This document shows, one piece after another, positions 34,682-45,667 of a DNA stretch of 64,000 nt. Within the stretch, counting starts at the first letter, position 1. The number at the start of each line of letters is the position of its first letter. A program made the position numbers and the translations under genes. Source of the stretch: Thermodesulfobacteriota bacterium (lineage in GTDB: Bacteria > Desulfobacterota > Desulfobacteria > Desulfobacterales > Desulfosudaceae); NCBI GenBank assembly GCA_040753795.1, contig JBFMDX010000001.1:186001-250000 (forward strand), written 5' to 3'. The notes beneath the pieces were generated by a model, which was not told where the DNA came from, did no database searches, and worked only from the letters and a program-made list of their open reading frames with translations.

Positions 34682-36127
34682 ATGATGATGACCCCGGAAG
34701 CTTATGAAGAGAGTCTGCGCAAACTCAACCTGAAGGTTTACCTGTTCGGAGAGAAGCTGGACAACGTGGTGGACAACCCCATCATCCGGCCCTCCATGAA
34801 CGCGGTCGCCAAGACCTATGAACTGGCCGGGAAGCCGGAACACGAGGACCTGATGACCGCCGTTTCCCACCTGACCGGCCGGAGAATCAACCGCTTTACC
34901 CATATCCACCAGAGCACCGACGACCTGGTCCGCAAGACGCGCATGGGCCGGCTCCTGGGCGGGGCCACGGCCTGCTGCTTTCAGCGCTGCGTGGGCATGG
35001 ACGCGTTAAACGCCCTGTCCATCGTTACCTTCGATATTGACGTCAAATACGGCACCGAATACCACCGCCGGTTTGTCAAATACCTGGAATACGTCCAGGA
35101 GAATGACCTGACCTGCGACGGCGCCATGACCGATCCCAAGGGCGACCGCTCCCTCCCGCCCCATCAGCAGCCGGACCCGGACATGTACCTGCGGGTGGTG
35201 GAGGTGAAGAACGACGGTATCGTGGTCCGGGGGGCCAAGGCCCACCAGACCGGCGCCGTCAACTCCCACGAGGTCGTCGTCATGCCCACCATCGCCATGC
35301 GGGAGGCGGACAAGGATTACGCCGTGTCCTTTGCTCTGCCCAGCGATGCCGAGGGCATCACCTATATCATGGGCCGCCAGTCCTGCGATACCCGCAAGCT
35401 GGAAAATGGCCTCATCGACCGGGGCAACCCGGTCTTCGGCGGTCACGAGGCCCTGGTGGTCTTCGAGGACGTGTTCGTGCCCCACGAGCGGGTTTTCATG
35501 CTCAAGGAATTTGAGTTCGCCGGCCGGCTGGTGGAGCAGTTCGCCGCCTATCACCGCCAGAGCTACGCCTGCAAGGTGGGCGTCGGCGATGTGCTCATCG
35601 GCGCGGCCCAGCTGGCCGCTGAATACAACGGGGCAGAAAAAGCTTCACATATCAAAGACAAAATCGTGGAGATGAACCATTTAAACGAGACCCTTTTCTG
35701 CGGGTCGTTCTCCTGCGCCGCCGCCGGCCACCGGGAACCCAGCGGGACCTTTGCCGTCAACACCCTGCTGGCCAACGTCTTCAAACAGAACGTGACCCGG
35801 TTCCCCTACGAGATCGCCCGCCTGGCCCAGGACATCGCCGGCGGCCTGATGGTCACCCTGCCGTCGGAGGCTGATTTCAATTCCCCGGACGTGGGCGGGC
35901 TGGTGAAAAAGTATTTTAAAGGACGGGCGGGCGTGCCCGTGGAAAACCGGCAGCGGGTGCTGCGGCTGATCGAGAACCTGACCCTGGGGACCGCGGCCGT
36001 GGGCTACCTGACCGAATCAATGCACGGGGCCGGATCGCCCCAGGCCCAGCGCATCATGATCTCCCGGCTGGTCAACCTGGAAGAAAAGAAGAAGAAGGCC
36101 GCCAAGCTCTGCGGCATCTGGTTTTGA
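34682..36127 (+). CDS. 4-hydroxybutyryl-CoA dehydratase/vinylacetyl-CoA isomerase homologue (AbfD family)
   Basis: A 481-residue flavin and Fe-S enzyme family member. Two of the cluster ligands fall exactly at the known Clostridium numbering: ATACCFQRCVG gives Cys99 and Cys103. The other pair lies in AYHRQSYACKVGVGD, His291 and Cys297, one residue closer together than the known His292/Cys299. The remaining body (AKAHQTGAVNSHEVVVMPT, VEMNHLNETLFCGSFSCAA) fits the family. The reaction dehydrates 4-hydroxybutyryl-CoA by a ketyl radical; some relatives act on other acyl-CoA esters. GGAGG lies 6 bases upstream. The next gene is an acyl thioesterase. Confidence 0.85.
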   Translation: MMMTPEAYEESLRKLNLKVYLFGEKLDNVVDNPIIRPSMNAVAKTYELAGKPEHEDLMTAVSHLTGRRINRFTHIHQSTDDLVRKTRMGRLLGGATACCFQRCVGMDALNALSIVTFDIDVKYGTEYHRRFVKYLEYVQENDLTCDGAMTDPKGDRSLPPHQQPDPDMYLRVVEVKNDGIVVRGAKAHQTGAVNSHEVVVMPTIAMREADKDYAVSFALPSDAEGITYIMGRQSCDTRKLENGLIDRGNPVFGGHEALVVFEDVFVPHERVFMLKEFEFAGRLVEQFAAYHRQSYACKVGVGDVLIGAAQLAAEYNGAEKASHIKDKIVEMNHLNETLFCGSFSCAAAGHREPSGTFAVNTLLANVFKQNVTRFPYEIARLAQDIAGGLMVTLPSEADFNSPDVGGLVKKYFKGRAGVPVENRQRVLRLIENLTLGTAAVGYLTESMHGAGSPQAQRIMISRLVNLEEKKKKAAKLCGIWF

Positions 36128-36138
36128 GGAGCCAGGGC

Positions 36139-36870
36139 ATGGGTTTTCAACTGACCCGGACCATCGATTATTTCCAGTCGGCCACGGACGGCCGGGTCAA
36201 ACTGGATTCCTTCATCAAGATCCTGCAGAACGCGGCCCTGGAACATGTCCGGGAGGTTGACCGGGATTCCCGGGTGCTCATCGCCGATGGCTATGCCTGG
36301 ATCCTCAACAAGGTGGCTATTACGATTTTCCGGCATCCGGTTTACGGTCAGACCCTGACCGTGGATACCTGGCACCGGGGGACAAAAGGCTTCAAGTCCT
36401 ACCGGGAATACGAAATCCGGTCGGGTGAGGAACTGGTGGCGGCGGCCACCAGTTCCTGGCTTTACCTGGACCTGGCCCGGCGCCGGGTGGTCAAGATTCC
36501 GGCGGAAACCGACCGGATTTACGGCACGCGGCCGGACCTGGCCCTGGGCCTGGACATCGAGGAGTGGCGGCCGGACAAGAAACTGGCGCCCGCCTTTGTC
36601 ATGGATATCACCACCCGCCATTCGGACTATGACATGCTGGGTCATGTCAATAACGCCGCCTATTTCGATTATCTGGACACCCTCATCCGCCGCTCGTCCC
36701 CAAACGCGCCGACGGTGAAAAGCATCTTCATCCAGTACAACAAGGAGATCGGCGGCGAGGTCGGCCGGGTCAAAGCCGGCCTGGCTCCCAACGCGGCCGG
36801 GGGAAGCTCCTTTGTGATCTATGACGAAACCCAACTGTACGCCTGCGGGGATATGGTGATGGGGGAATAA
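36139..36870 (+). CDS. Acyl-ACP/acyl-CoA thioesterase, double hot-dog fold
   Basis: A 243-residue protein with two hot-dog units: the first opens RTIDYFQSATDGRVKLDSFIKILQNAALEHV and the second includes TTRHSDYDMLGHVNNAAYFDYL. The HSDYDMLGHVNNAAYFDY block matches acyl-ACP thioesterases (Asn and His of the active site). The start at 36139 (MGFQL) has GGAG 7 bases upstream; the upstream frame begins with TTG and no site. It follows the AbfD-like gene by 11 bases, so a joint role in acyl-CoA handling is likely. Confidence 0.85.
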   Translation: MGFQLTRTIDYFQSATDGRVKLDSFIKILQNAALEHVREVDRDSRVLIADGYAWILNKVAITIFRHPVYGQTLTVDTWHRGTKGFKSYREYEIRSGEELVAAATSSWLYLDLARRRVVKIPAETDRIYGTRPDLALGLDIEEWRPDKKLAPAFVMDITTRHSDYDMLGHVNNAAYFDYLDTLIRRSSPNAPTVKSIFIQYNKEIGGEVGRVKAGLAPNAAGGSSFVIYDETQLYACGDMVMGE

Positions 36871-37099
36871 AAAAGGGTTCAAGGGGTCGAGGGGTCGAGG
36901 GGCGGGGTGTAAGGCGAAAGGTGCAGGGTGTAAGGGGTTGAGGCGTTGAGGGGGAAAATTCAGGCCTTTCTGCCGAGAAGAGTGACGCGGTAGAGGCGGT
37001 CCGACGCCTGACCAAACAGACGGCGGATTGATGAGAAGGGGCACAATCCCCCACCAAAATTATGTTGACAAAAGGCAGACAAAAGCATAAGTTATTAAC
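36871..37099. other. Short gap with G-rich low-complexity sequence
   Basis: 36874-36960 is a purine-rich run of short degenerate repeats (GGGGTCGAGGGGT and similar). The remainder leads to the AT-rich toxin gene and carries TTGACA at 37063-37068, a possible -35 box, with TAAGTT as a poor -10. Confidence 0.35.
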
Positions 37100-37369
37100 A
37101 TGAAATATCTGAACTGGAATCCTGAAAAAAACGAAATTTTAAAAAGAGAACGTGGCCTGTCCTTTGAAGAAATAGCCTATTTGGTTGAATCCGGCCGGGT
37201 AATCGGAATCGAGGAAAATCCCGGGTATCCGGGTCAAAAAATGTATGTGCTTGAAATTGACGAATATGCCATCGTCGTACCTTATCTGGAAGATGATGCC
37301 GAAATATTTTTAAAGACTGCTTTTCCAAGCCGTAAATACACAAAAAAGTACGGTTTGAAGGGGGCATAA
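37100..37369 (+). CDS. BrnT-like toxin of a type II toxin-antitoxin pair
   Basis: An 89-residue protein of the BrnT/RelE-like small-toxin group. It starts YLNWNPEKNEILKRERGLSFEEIAYLVESG, the usual W(D/N)P.K...L...RG.SFE opening, and ends FPSRKYTKKYG with the basic C-terminal Arg-Lys cluster. The gene is clearly AT-richer than its neighbours, which suggests transfer. Its last base is the first of the antitoxin ATG (overlap at 37369). It probably cleaves mRNA when free; the antitoxin follows directly. Confidence 0.8.
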   Translation: MKYLNWNPEKNEILKRERGLSFEEIAYLVESGRVIGIEENPGYPGQKMYVLEIDEYAIVVPYLEDDAEIFLKTAFPSRKYTKKYGLKGA

Positions 37370-37665
37370 TGAATAAAATCAAAAAAAAAGCATTTGACCC
37401 AATCGATCAGGAAGAAAAAGACCTGATGGAATCCATTGATCGTGACGAGTGGCAACCCGTTAAAAAATTTGATCAGGAAAGAAAAAAAGCAATCGAGGCG
37501 GCCAGAAACACTCTGAAAAAAGACAAGCGAATCAATCTTCGTCTTTCTCAGAAGGACTACCATCAAATACAGATAAGAGCCATTGAAGAAGGCATCCCCT
37601 ATCAAACACTCATTTCAAGTATTGTGCATAAATATTTGAGCGGTTCTTTAACGCCTAAATCATAG
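37369..37665 (+). CDS. BrnA/CopG-like antitoxin
   Basis: A 98-residue antitoxin. The N-terminal half is acidic and likely wraps the toxin (EEKDLMESIDRDEW), and the C-terminal half carries a ribbon-helix-helix-like unit: KRINLRLSQKDYHQIQIRAIEEGIPYQTLISSIVHKYLSG. It overlaps the toxin stop. The toxin-first order is the usual one for this type. It should repress its own operon together with the toxin. Confidence 0.82.
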   Translation: MNKIKKKAFDPIDQEEKDLMESIDRDEWQPVKKFDQERKKAIEAARNTLKKDKRINLRLSQKDYHQIQIRAIEEGIPYQTLISSIVHKYLSGSLTPKS

Positions 37666-37687
37666 AGTAAGACTCAAAGGGAAGATT

Positions 37688-38482
37688 ATGACAACACCAA
37701 TCCTGGACGAGATCCGCGCCACCCTTGAAAAAAACAACATCCCCCTGCTCGGCGTGGCCGACGCCGGGCAGTTAAACCGCACGGCGCCGGAAGGCTTCCG
37801 GCCGGAGGACATGCTGCCCGGCGCCCGATCGGTGCTGATCGTGGCCAAGCCTCTGCCCCTGTCGATTTTTCAGACGCCGCGCAACCGCAAGATCTATTCA
37901 TTTTACACCAGTTCCTTTCACACCTACTACCAGGCCACCAACGAAGCCGTGAACACCATCTGCCTGATGCTCGAGGACGCCGGTCATGCCGCCCTGCCGA
38001 TTCCGTCTTACAGCCCCTTGAAGTTTCACGACGGCGAACCGCGGGGGCTGATCAGCCTCAAGCACGCGGCCGTGGCCGCCGGCCTGGGCAAGATGGGCAA
38101 GAACACGCTGCTGATTCATCCGACGGAAGGCAACATCCTGCGCCTGGGTGGCCTGATGACGACCCTGGAGCTGCCGGCCGACGGCCCCGGCGAGTTCCCG
38201 AAGCTGTGCCCGGAAGCCTGCCATAAATGCCGGGATGCCTGCCCGGTGGGAGCGTTGTCTGAAAAAGGCATCAACAAAATGCAGTGCATGGGCAACTGCA
38301 TCGAGCATCTGCTGCTGCCGCCGAGGTGGGTCCTGTCGCTGATCCGCTGGCCGGTGGGCAAAAGCCGGTTTCTCTCCAGCCTCATGGACCTTTTCGCCCT
38401 GAGCTTTTTCGAGAGCTACGGCATTTCCTGCTTTGCCTGTCTCAAGGCCTGCCCCCATTTTCCGGGGAACCGGAAGGCCTAA
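37688..38482 (+). CDS. QueG-like 4Fe-4S protein (epoxyqueuosine reductase family)
   Basis: A 264-residue protein. The N-terminal part (GARSVLIVAKPLPLS, then YYQATNEAVNTICLMLEDAGHAALPIP) resembles QueG-type proteins; the KHAAVAAGLGKMGKNTLLI block is a strong match. A ferredoxin-like cluster follows in CPEACHKCRDACPVGALS, with further cysteines in MQCMGNCIE and FACLKACPH. True QueG enzymes are longer and reduce epoxyqueuosine in tRNA. This shorter, C-terminally distinct member could be a reductase of another substrate. It reads convergently with the SGNH hydrolase (4-base overlap of the stop ends). Confidence 0.8.
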   Translation: MTTPILDEIRATLEKNNIPLLGVADAGQLNRTAPEGFRPEDMLPGARSVLIVAKPLPLSIFQTPRNRKIYSFYTSSFHTYYQATNEAVNTICLMLEDAGHAALPIPSYSPLKFHDGEPRGLISLKHAAVAAGLGKMGKNTLLIHPTEGNILRLGGLMTTLELPADGPGEFPKLCPEACHKCRDACPVGALSEKGINKMQCMGNCIEHLLLPPRWVLSLIRWPVGKSRFLSSLMDLFALSFFESYGISCFACLKACPHFPGNRKA

Positions 38483-39489
38483 TCAAAAACCACCTGCGCT
38501 GTTTTCGGGTCGCAGAAAACATGGCGGCTGATGATATCCGCCCAGGCGGCGTTGGCCCTGTGATTGGGATGGGAAGGGTCTTTTTCCAGAAACATGTCCG
38601 GGGCCATGTCCATGTCGGCATCGATGAACGGGATGCCGTTTCGTTCAAAAAAGGTCGTGTAAAAAAATTTTTCCTGCCGGTGGTCTATGCCGAGTACCAC
38701 CACCACCAGCCGTGCGCCACGGGCGGCGCACAGGTCTCTCATCTCCGTCATCAGGCGCTGCCAGGCCATATCCATGGCTTTAAAATATTCCCGGCCCTGG
38801 AGGGTACTCAACACCATGACCTGGGAAAACCTCACCAGCGCCAGCGACCGACTGAAAGGCCAGGGGCGAACGGAGGCCGCGGGATGGCGGATCAAACGAT
38901 CTTCCTGGTCGATACTTACGTATGGCAGCCGCGCTTCCTGCCCGCGGTTCATGTTCAGCACTGCCCGCCAGGATGGCGGTGCTACGTTGCGGACCAGGTG
39001 ATGCTCGAGAAATCCGTAAAGAACGATTCGCGGGGAGGATAATTCCGGCAGAATCCGCTCCAGCGTCAGCAGGCACTGGTAAGTGCCGTATCCGGGGGTA
39101 CCATAGTTTAATACCCGGGTACAGGGGGTTCTTTGCTGGAGAAGCCAGGGCCAGGTCTCCTCGTCCGACAGGCCGTAGCCATAAGTCAGGGAGTCGCCGA
39201 TCACCACCACCTGGCCGCGGTCGTCCATGTTCCCCTTGTCCGGGGAGGTGATCCGCCGGCCGTCGGCGGTATGCGACACCATGACCGTCTGCCGGTGGGA
39301 TGACAGGGAAGGCAGTTCGCCGGCCGTCGCCTGGTTGCGCCAGCCGAGGACATCATCATGCCGGCAGGGAGGGTGGGGCGGCGGGGTCGCGTAACCGGGC
39401 AGCTTGTGACGGACAACCAGCTCGCCGCCGGCAATTATGATGACAACCGTCAGCATAACGATGCTGATTCGCGTCCAGGCTGATTTCAT
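38479..39489 (-). CDS. SGNH/GDSL-type hydrolase, membrane-anchored
   Basis: A 336-residue protein with an N-terminal anchor helix (ISIVMLTVVIIIAGGELVV). The SGNH signature is visible: block I GQVVVIGDSLTYGYGLS (Ser nucleophile), a later GTPGYGTYQCLL (Gly), and a C-terminal DPSHPNHRANAAWADII (Asp-x-x-His). Such enzymes deacylate or acylate polysaccharides at the cell surface. The start at 39489 was chosen from the position of the anchor; the ribosome site is weak. Last gene of the rnj-ftsK unit. Confidence 0.8.
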   Translation of the reverse strand: MKSAWTRISIVMLTVVIIIAGGELVVRHKLPGYATPPPHPPCRHDDVLGWRNQATAGELPSLSSHRQTVMVSHTADGRRITSPDKGNMDDRGQVVVIGDSLTYGYGLSDEETWPWLLQQRTPCTRVLNYGTPGYGTYQCLLTLERILPELSSPRIVLYGFLEHHLVRNVAPPSWRAVLNMNRGQEARLPYVSIDQEDRLIRHPAASVRPWPFSRSLALVRFSQVMVLSTLQGREYFKAMDMAWQRLMTEMRDLCAARGARLVVVVLGIDHRQEKFFYTTFFERNGIPFIDADMDMAPDMFLEKDPSHPNHRANAAWADIISRHVFCDPKTAQVVFD

Positions 39490-39517
39490 GATGAGGCCCC
39501 GCTTTCCATCAGCGGTT

Positions 39518-40144
39518 TTATTTTCGCCGCAACACGCCCAGGGTCCTGACGCGGGAGTGAGGCGCAAAGAGGCCTGAGGATTGAGCGAGCTTGTAAACTT
39601 CGTATGGCGCCTGCCCGCCTTCTTCCGGGTTTTCAAAAATATCGTGGATCAACAGAAAACCGCCCGGCATGAGATGATGGGCCCAGCAGCGGTAGTCCGT
39701 GACGGCGGTTTCCAGGGCGTGGCCGCCGTCGATAAAGACCAGGGACAGGGGAGTGGCCCAGGCCCTGGCCGCCACGTCCGAGGCGCAGACGATGGGCACC
39801 ACCGTTCCGGTCAGTCCGGCATGTTCAAGGGCCGCCAGGAAGGCAGGCAGGGTGTTGACGCGGCCGGCCCGGTAATCATACAGGGCCGGATCAAAGTATT
39901 CCTCGCCGGCCTGCTGCTCCTCGGAACCCCGGTGGTGGTCAATGGAAAAGAGGATGCCGCCGGCTTCCCGGCAGCCGCTGCCCAGGCAAACCGCCGATTT
40001 GCCGCAGTAGCTGCCGATTTCAAGGCAGGGCCCCAGCCCGGCCGCCTCCCGGGCCACGCGATAAAGGTGGGCTGCCTCTTCGTCGTCCATAAAGCCTTTT
40101 ATGGCAGCCAGTTGTTTTACATCAAAATCCAATTTTTTTTCCAC
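39518..40144 (-). CDS. Class I SAM-dependent methyltransferase (Methyltransf_24 type)
   Basis: A 208-residue methyltransferase. The SAM motif is GPCLEIGSYCGKSAVCLG, followed by ILFSIDHHRGSEEQQAG and a central LSLVFIDGGHALETAVTDYRCW, typical of the Methyltransf_24/cephalosporin-hydroxylase-like group. The start is taken as GTG 40144, which follows the ftsK stop by one base and has AAGGGG about 9 bases upstream. The longer frame to 40264 runs inside ftsK and is not used. The substrate is unknown. Confidence 0.82.
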   Translation of the reverse strand: MEKKLDFDVKQLAAIKGFMDDEEAAHLYRVAREAAGLGPCLEIGSYCGKSAVCLGSGCREAGGILFSIDHHRGSEEQQAGEEYFDPALYDYRAGRVNTLPAFLAALEHAGLTGTVVPIVCASDVAARAWATPLSLVFIDGGHALETAVTDYRCWAHHLMPGGFLLIHDIFENPEEGGQAPYEVYKLAQSSGLFAPHSRVRTLGVLRRK

Positions 40145-40145
40145 T

Positions 40146-42314
<2,169 letters not shown>

Positions 42315-42322
42315 ACTTATAA

Positions 42323-43972
42323 TTATATCTCTACAATAATGGGGATGACAACCGGCCGTCGCTGAATCGTAAATTTAAAGTATTGCCGCAGGGCGATTTT
42401 CATCTTCGCTTCGATGACCGCCACCCGGTCGGGAACGGTACCGCTGACCTCTTCCACGATTTCCAGGATGACGCATTCGGCGTCCTGGAGCAGATGGCCG
42501 GTGACCCCGGGGAAGACAAAACCCTTGGAGATGATTTCCGGGCCGTGCAGGATGATGCCGGTCTCTTCGTCGAATATCATGACCACGATCACCAGGCCGT
42601 GCTCGGCCAGTTCCCGGCGCTCCCGCAGGACGCGCTGGCCGACATCGCCGACGCCTTTGCCGTCGACCAGCACCCGGCTGGTTTCGATGCGTCCGCCGAT
42701 GCGTCCGCCGTTCTCGTCGAATTCGATGACCCGGCCGTTGTCCGGCAGCAGCGTCCGTTCCCGGGGGATGCCCATTTCTTCGGCCAGCCGGATATGGTGC
42801 ACCAGGTGCCGCCGTTCGCCGTGGATGGGAATGAAATATTGGGGGTTGACCAGGTCGATCATCTCCTTGAGTTCGTCGGCAAAGGCGTGGCCGGAGACAT
42901 GGATGTCGGAAATTTTTTCATAGATGACCCGGGCGCCGTCTTCGCAGAAATTATTGATGACCCCGGCAATGGCCTTTTCGTTGCCGGGAATGAACTTGGA
43001 GGACAGGATAATGGTGTCGTCCGGTTTGGTGCGGATCATCTTGTTGTTGCCGATGGCCATGCGGGCCAGGGATGACATGGGCTCACCCTGGCTGCCGGTG
43101 GTGATGACGATGACTTCCCGGTCGGGGAAGTAATCCATGTCCTTGATGCTGATTCCCAGGTGTTCCGGAATGCGCAGGTATCCCAGGTCCCTGGCCGTCT
43201 GGACGCTGACCTCAATGCTGCGTCCGTCAAAGGCGATCTTGCGGTTGTGCCGGGCGGCGATGTCGACGATCTGCTGAATGCGGACGATGTTGGACGCGAA
43301 CAGGGCGATAATGGCCCGGCCCGGGCTGCGGGAGATCAGTTTTTCCAGGGTGTCCCCGACTTTTTTGTCGGAAAAGGTGCGCCCTTCCTTTTCAACGTTG
43401 GTGGAATCGGACATGAGGGCCAGCACGCCTTTCTGGCCGTATTCGACGAACTTATCCACGTCCGTGTTCATCCAGGAGAAATGGCTTTCGCTGAGCTTGA
43501 AATCCCCGGTATGGATGACTGTGCCCACCGGCGTGCCAATGGCGATACCCACACCGTCCACCACGCTGTGGTTGACCCGGATGAAATTCAGTTCAAACGG
43601 ACCGATCTTCAATGTATCATCCGGGGAGATCGGGTGAAGACGGGCATTTTCCAGCAGGCCCCATTCGTTCAGCTTGTACTTGACCAGTTCCAGGGTGAAG
43701 GGCGTGCCGTAGACCGGCACATTCATGGTCTTTAATACATAAGGAATGGCGCCGATGTGATCTTCGTGACCGTGGGTCAGGACAATGGCGGCGAAGCTGT
43801 CCTGTTTGGCCTTGAGATAGCTGATTTCGGGGATAACGATATCCACCCCGAGCATGTAATCTTCCGGAAACATCAGCCCGGCGTCGATGGCGAAAGTCGT
43901 GTCGCCGTATTCAACGGCCATCATATTCAGACCGATTTCCCGGGTTCCGCCCAGGGGAATGATTTTCAGCAT
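42323..43972 (-). CDS. rnj: Ribonuclease J
   Basis: A 549-residue metallo-beta-lactamase-fold nuclease of normal RNase J length. The start is MLKIIPLGGTREIGLN, with the zinc motif HGHEDHIG at about 72-79, HTGDFKLSE, and VSGHAFADELKEMIDLVNPQYFIPIHGERRHL further on (beta-CASP region and the conserved HGE). RNase J processes and degrades RNA in many bacteria that lack a full RNase E system. It heads the operon with ftsK. No strong ribosome site is visible. Confidence 0.96.
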   Translation of the reverse strand: MLKIIPLGGTREIGLNMMAVEYGDTTFAIDAGLMFPEDYMLGVDIVIPEISYLKAKQDSFAAIVLTHGHEDHIGAIPYVLKTMNVPVYGTPFTLELVKYKLNEWGLLENARLHPISPDDTLKIGPFELNFIRVNHSVVDGVGIAIGTPVGTVIHTGDFKLSESHFSWMNTDVDKFVEYGQKGVLALMSDSTNVEKEGRTFSDKKVGDTLEKLISRSPGRAIIALFASNIVRIQQIVDIAARHNRKIAFDGRSIEVSVQTARDLGYLRIPEHLGISIKDMDYFPDREVIVITTGSQGEPMSSLARMAIGNNKMIRTKPDDTIILSSKFIPGNEKAIAGVINNFCEDGARVIYEKISDIHVSGHAFADELKEMIDLVNPQYFIPIHGERRHLVHHIRLAEEMGIPRERTLLPDNGRVIEFDENGGRIGGRIETSRVLVDGKGVGDVGQRVLRERRELAEHGLVIVVMIFDEETGIILHGPEIISKGFVFPGVTGHLLQDAECVILEIVEEVSGTVPDRVAVIEAKMKIALRQYFKFTIQRRPVVIPIIVEI

Positions 43973-44023
43973 CAGGAGCGCCTTTTCCCCACGGCCGCGC
44001 CGGCAGGGACGATATCGTTATGC

Positions 44024-44356
44024 TTACGTAATTATTTCAAGCCGTTCAAAAATTGAATCGATATAAGTCAGCAGCCAATTCCGCTGTTCCGGGGTGGCAT
44101 AGCCGATACAGTTGCAACGGATGGTGTTTTTGGTTCGGACCAGGAGCTCGCAGGACATCTGCGACTCATTGATATCAACAACAAAATAAAACGGTTGACA
44201 GTTTTTGTGGGTCGCCTGGGTGCCGGAGAGCAGGTCTCCTGGAAGGGGAATCCAGAACAGGCTGGACAGTTCCGGCGGACCGAAGGTTTTGATCAGATAA
44301 TCCGTGATTTTGTCCGCTTCCCCGGGGCGGAGCTCGTCGATTACATATTGTTTCAT
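44024..44356 (-). CDS. Conserved short protein of unknown function
   Basis: A 110-residue soluble protein. It opens MKQYVIDELRPGEADKITDYL and ends CNCIGYATPEQRNWLLTYIDSIFERL. Three cysteines lie in the second half (CELLVRTK, RCNCIG). I recall similar Desulfobacterales proteins of the same shape but no named family. The start at 44356 is chosen because the recognisable sequence begins there; 44395 is possible. It lies upstream of rnj on the same strand with a 51-base gap. Confidence 0.6.
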   Translation of the reverse strand: MKQYVIDELRPGEADKITDYLIKTFGPPELSSLFWIPLPGDLLSGTQATHKNCQPFYFVVDINESQMSCELLVRTKNTIRCNCIGYATPEQRNWLLTYIDSIFERLEIIT

Positions 44357-44459
44357 GAAGGTCTGATTAGCATAAATAACGGGATAGTGCAACATGGGAA
44401 AAAAAGATTGATATCAGGCGGCCATCAACGATAAACTGTGAAATACAATAAATGACAGT

Positions 44460-44478
44460 CTCGTAAGGCTTTTACGAG
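44460..44478. repeat. Short perfect hairpin upstream of pheA
   Basis: CTCGTAA (44460-44466) and TTACGAG (44472-44478) pair perfectly over a 5-base loop. No T run follows in either direction, so it is not a good terminator. It could be a remnant of a dispersed repeat or an operator. Confidence 0.4.
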
Positions 44479-44533
44479 CGCATCAAAAGATAAGGTACCT
44501 TTAACCTGCTGCCGTTTCAGGGAAAAGATCAGG

Positions 44534-45667
44534 ATGAACGATTCCGGATCAGAAAAGCCGGGAGGACCGGAAAACAGGACGCTGGAACAGCTACGTCAGG
44601 AGATCAGCCGGACCGACCGGGAGATCCTGACCTTTTTGAACAGGCGGGCCGAGTTGTGTCTGGCCGTGGGGCGGATCAAGGCAGCCACGGATGACGCCAT
44701 CTTCAAGCCGTTCCGCGAGAAGGAGGTGCTTCAGCAACTGGTCGGCAGCAATCCCGGGGCTCTGCCGGAAGACCACCTGCGGGCCATTTACCGGGAAATC
44801 CTCTCTTCCTCCCGCAAGCTCCAGCGCCCGGATAAGGTCGTTTACCTGGGACCGGAAGGGACCTTTTCCTATTTTGCCGGCGTGGAGCTGCTGGGCGGCA
44901 GTACGGATTTTGAGCCCCGCGGCAGCCTGGCCGACGTGTTCGCGGCAGTGGCCGCCAGAGAAGCGGCGCTGGGCGTGGTGCCCCTGGAGAACTCGCTGCA
45001 CGGCAGCGTGGGGCAGAACCTGGATTTCTTTCTGCGCTACCCGGTATTTATCCAGGCGGAAATTTACTGCCGCGTCAGTCATTGCCTGTTGAGCGCGGGG
45101 GACGGGCTGGAAGCGGTCCAAACGGTCTACTCCCATCCCCGGGCCCTGGAGCAGTGCGCTGCCTGGCTGGACGCGCACCTGCCGCGGGCCGAGTGCGTGC
45201 CCGTGTCGAGTACGGCCGCGGCCGCCCGCCGGGCGGCCGGGCGCAGGGAATATGCCGCCATCGGTCACAGCCGGCTGGCGGACATGTTCTCCCTGAAGAT
45301 TCTGGCCGCCCGGATCGAGGATATGCCGGACAACTGGACGCGGTTTGTGACCATCGGCCCGGACATGCCCGCGGTCAGCGGCCGGGACAAGACATCGCTG
45401 CTGTTTACCCTGCCGGACCGGTCGGGAGCCCTGTCCGACGTCCTGTCGGTGCTGGCCCGTGGCAACATCAACATGAAGAAACTGGAGTCCCGCCCGCTGA
45501 AGACGGACCAGTGGCAGTACCTGTTTTTTGCCGACGTTGAATGCGACCTGAACGACGATGAATATTCCGGCCTGATGCGGGAGCTGTCCGGCAAATGCCA
45601 CAGCCTGAAAATCCTGGGCAGTTATCCGGCGGGGCGGAATGTGGACGAAGGGTGCGCGCGACCATGA
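44534..45667 (+). CDS. pheA: Bifunctional chorismate mutase/prephenate dehydratase (P-protein)
   Basis: A 377-residue fused enzyme of phenylalanine synthesis. The N-terminal AroQ-type chorismate mutase (about 18-95) includes [25 protein letters not shown]. The prephenate dehydratase (about 103-280) starts [15 protein letters not shown] and has the catalytic Thr in NWTRFVTIG. The C-terminal ACT domain contains [13 protein letters not shown], the ESRP motif that gives feedback control by phenylalanine. It heads a four-gene unit; its stop overlaps nadK by ATGA. Confidence 0.95.
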   Translation: MNDSGSEKPGGPENRTLEQLRQEISRTDREILTFLNRRAELCLAVGRIKAATDDAIFKPFREKEVLQQLVGSNPGALPEDHLRAIYREILSSSRKLQRPDKVVYLGPEGTFSYFAGVELLGGSTDFEPRGSLADVFAAVAAREAALGVVPLENSLHGSVGQNLDFFLRYPVFIQAEIYCRVSHCLLSAGDGLEAVQTVYSHPRALEQCAAWLDAHLPRAECVPVSSTAAAARRAAGRREYAAIGHSRLADMFSLKILAARIEDMPDNWTRFVTIGPDMPAVSGRDKTSLLFTLPDRSGALSDVLSVLARGNINMKKLESRPLKTDQWQYLFFADVECDLNDDEYSGLMRELSGKCHSLKILGSYPAGRNVDEGCARP

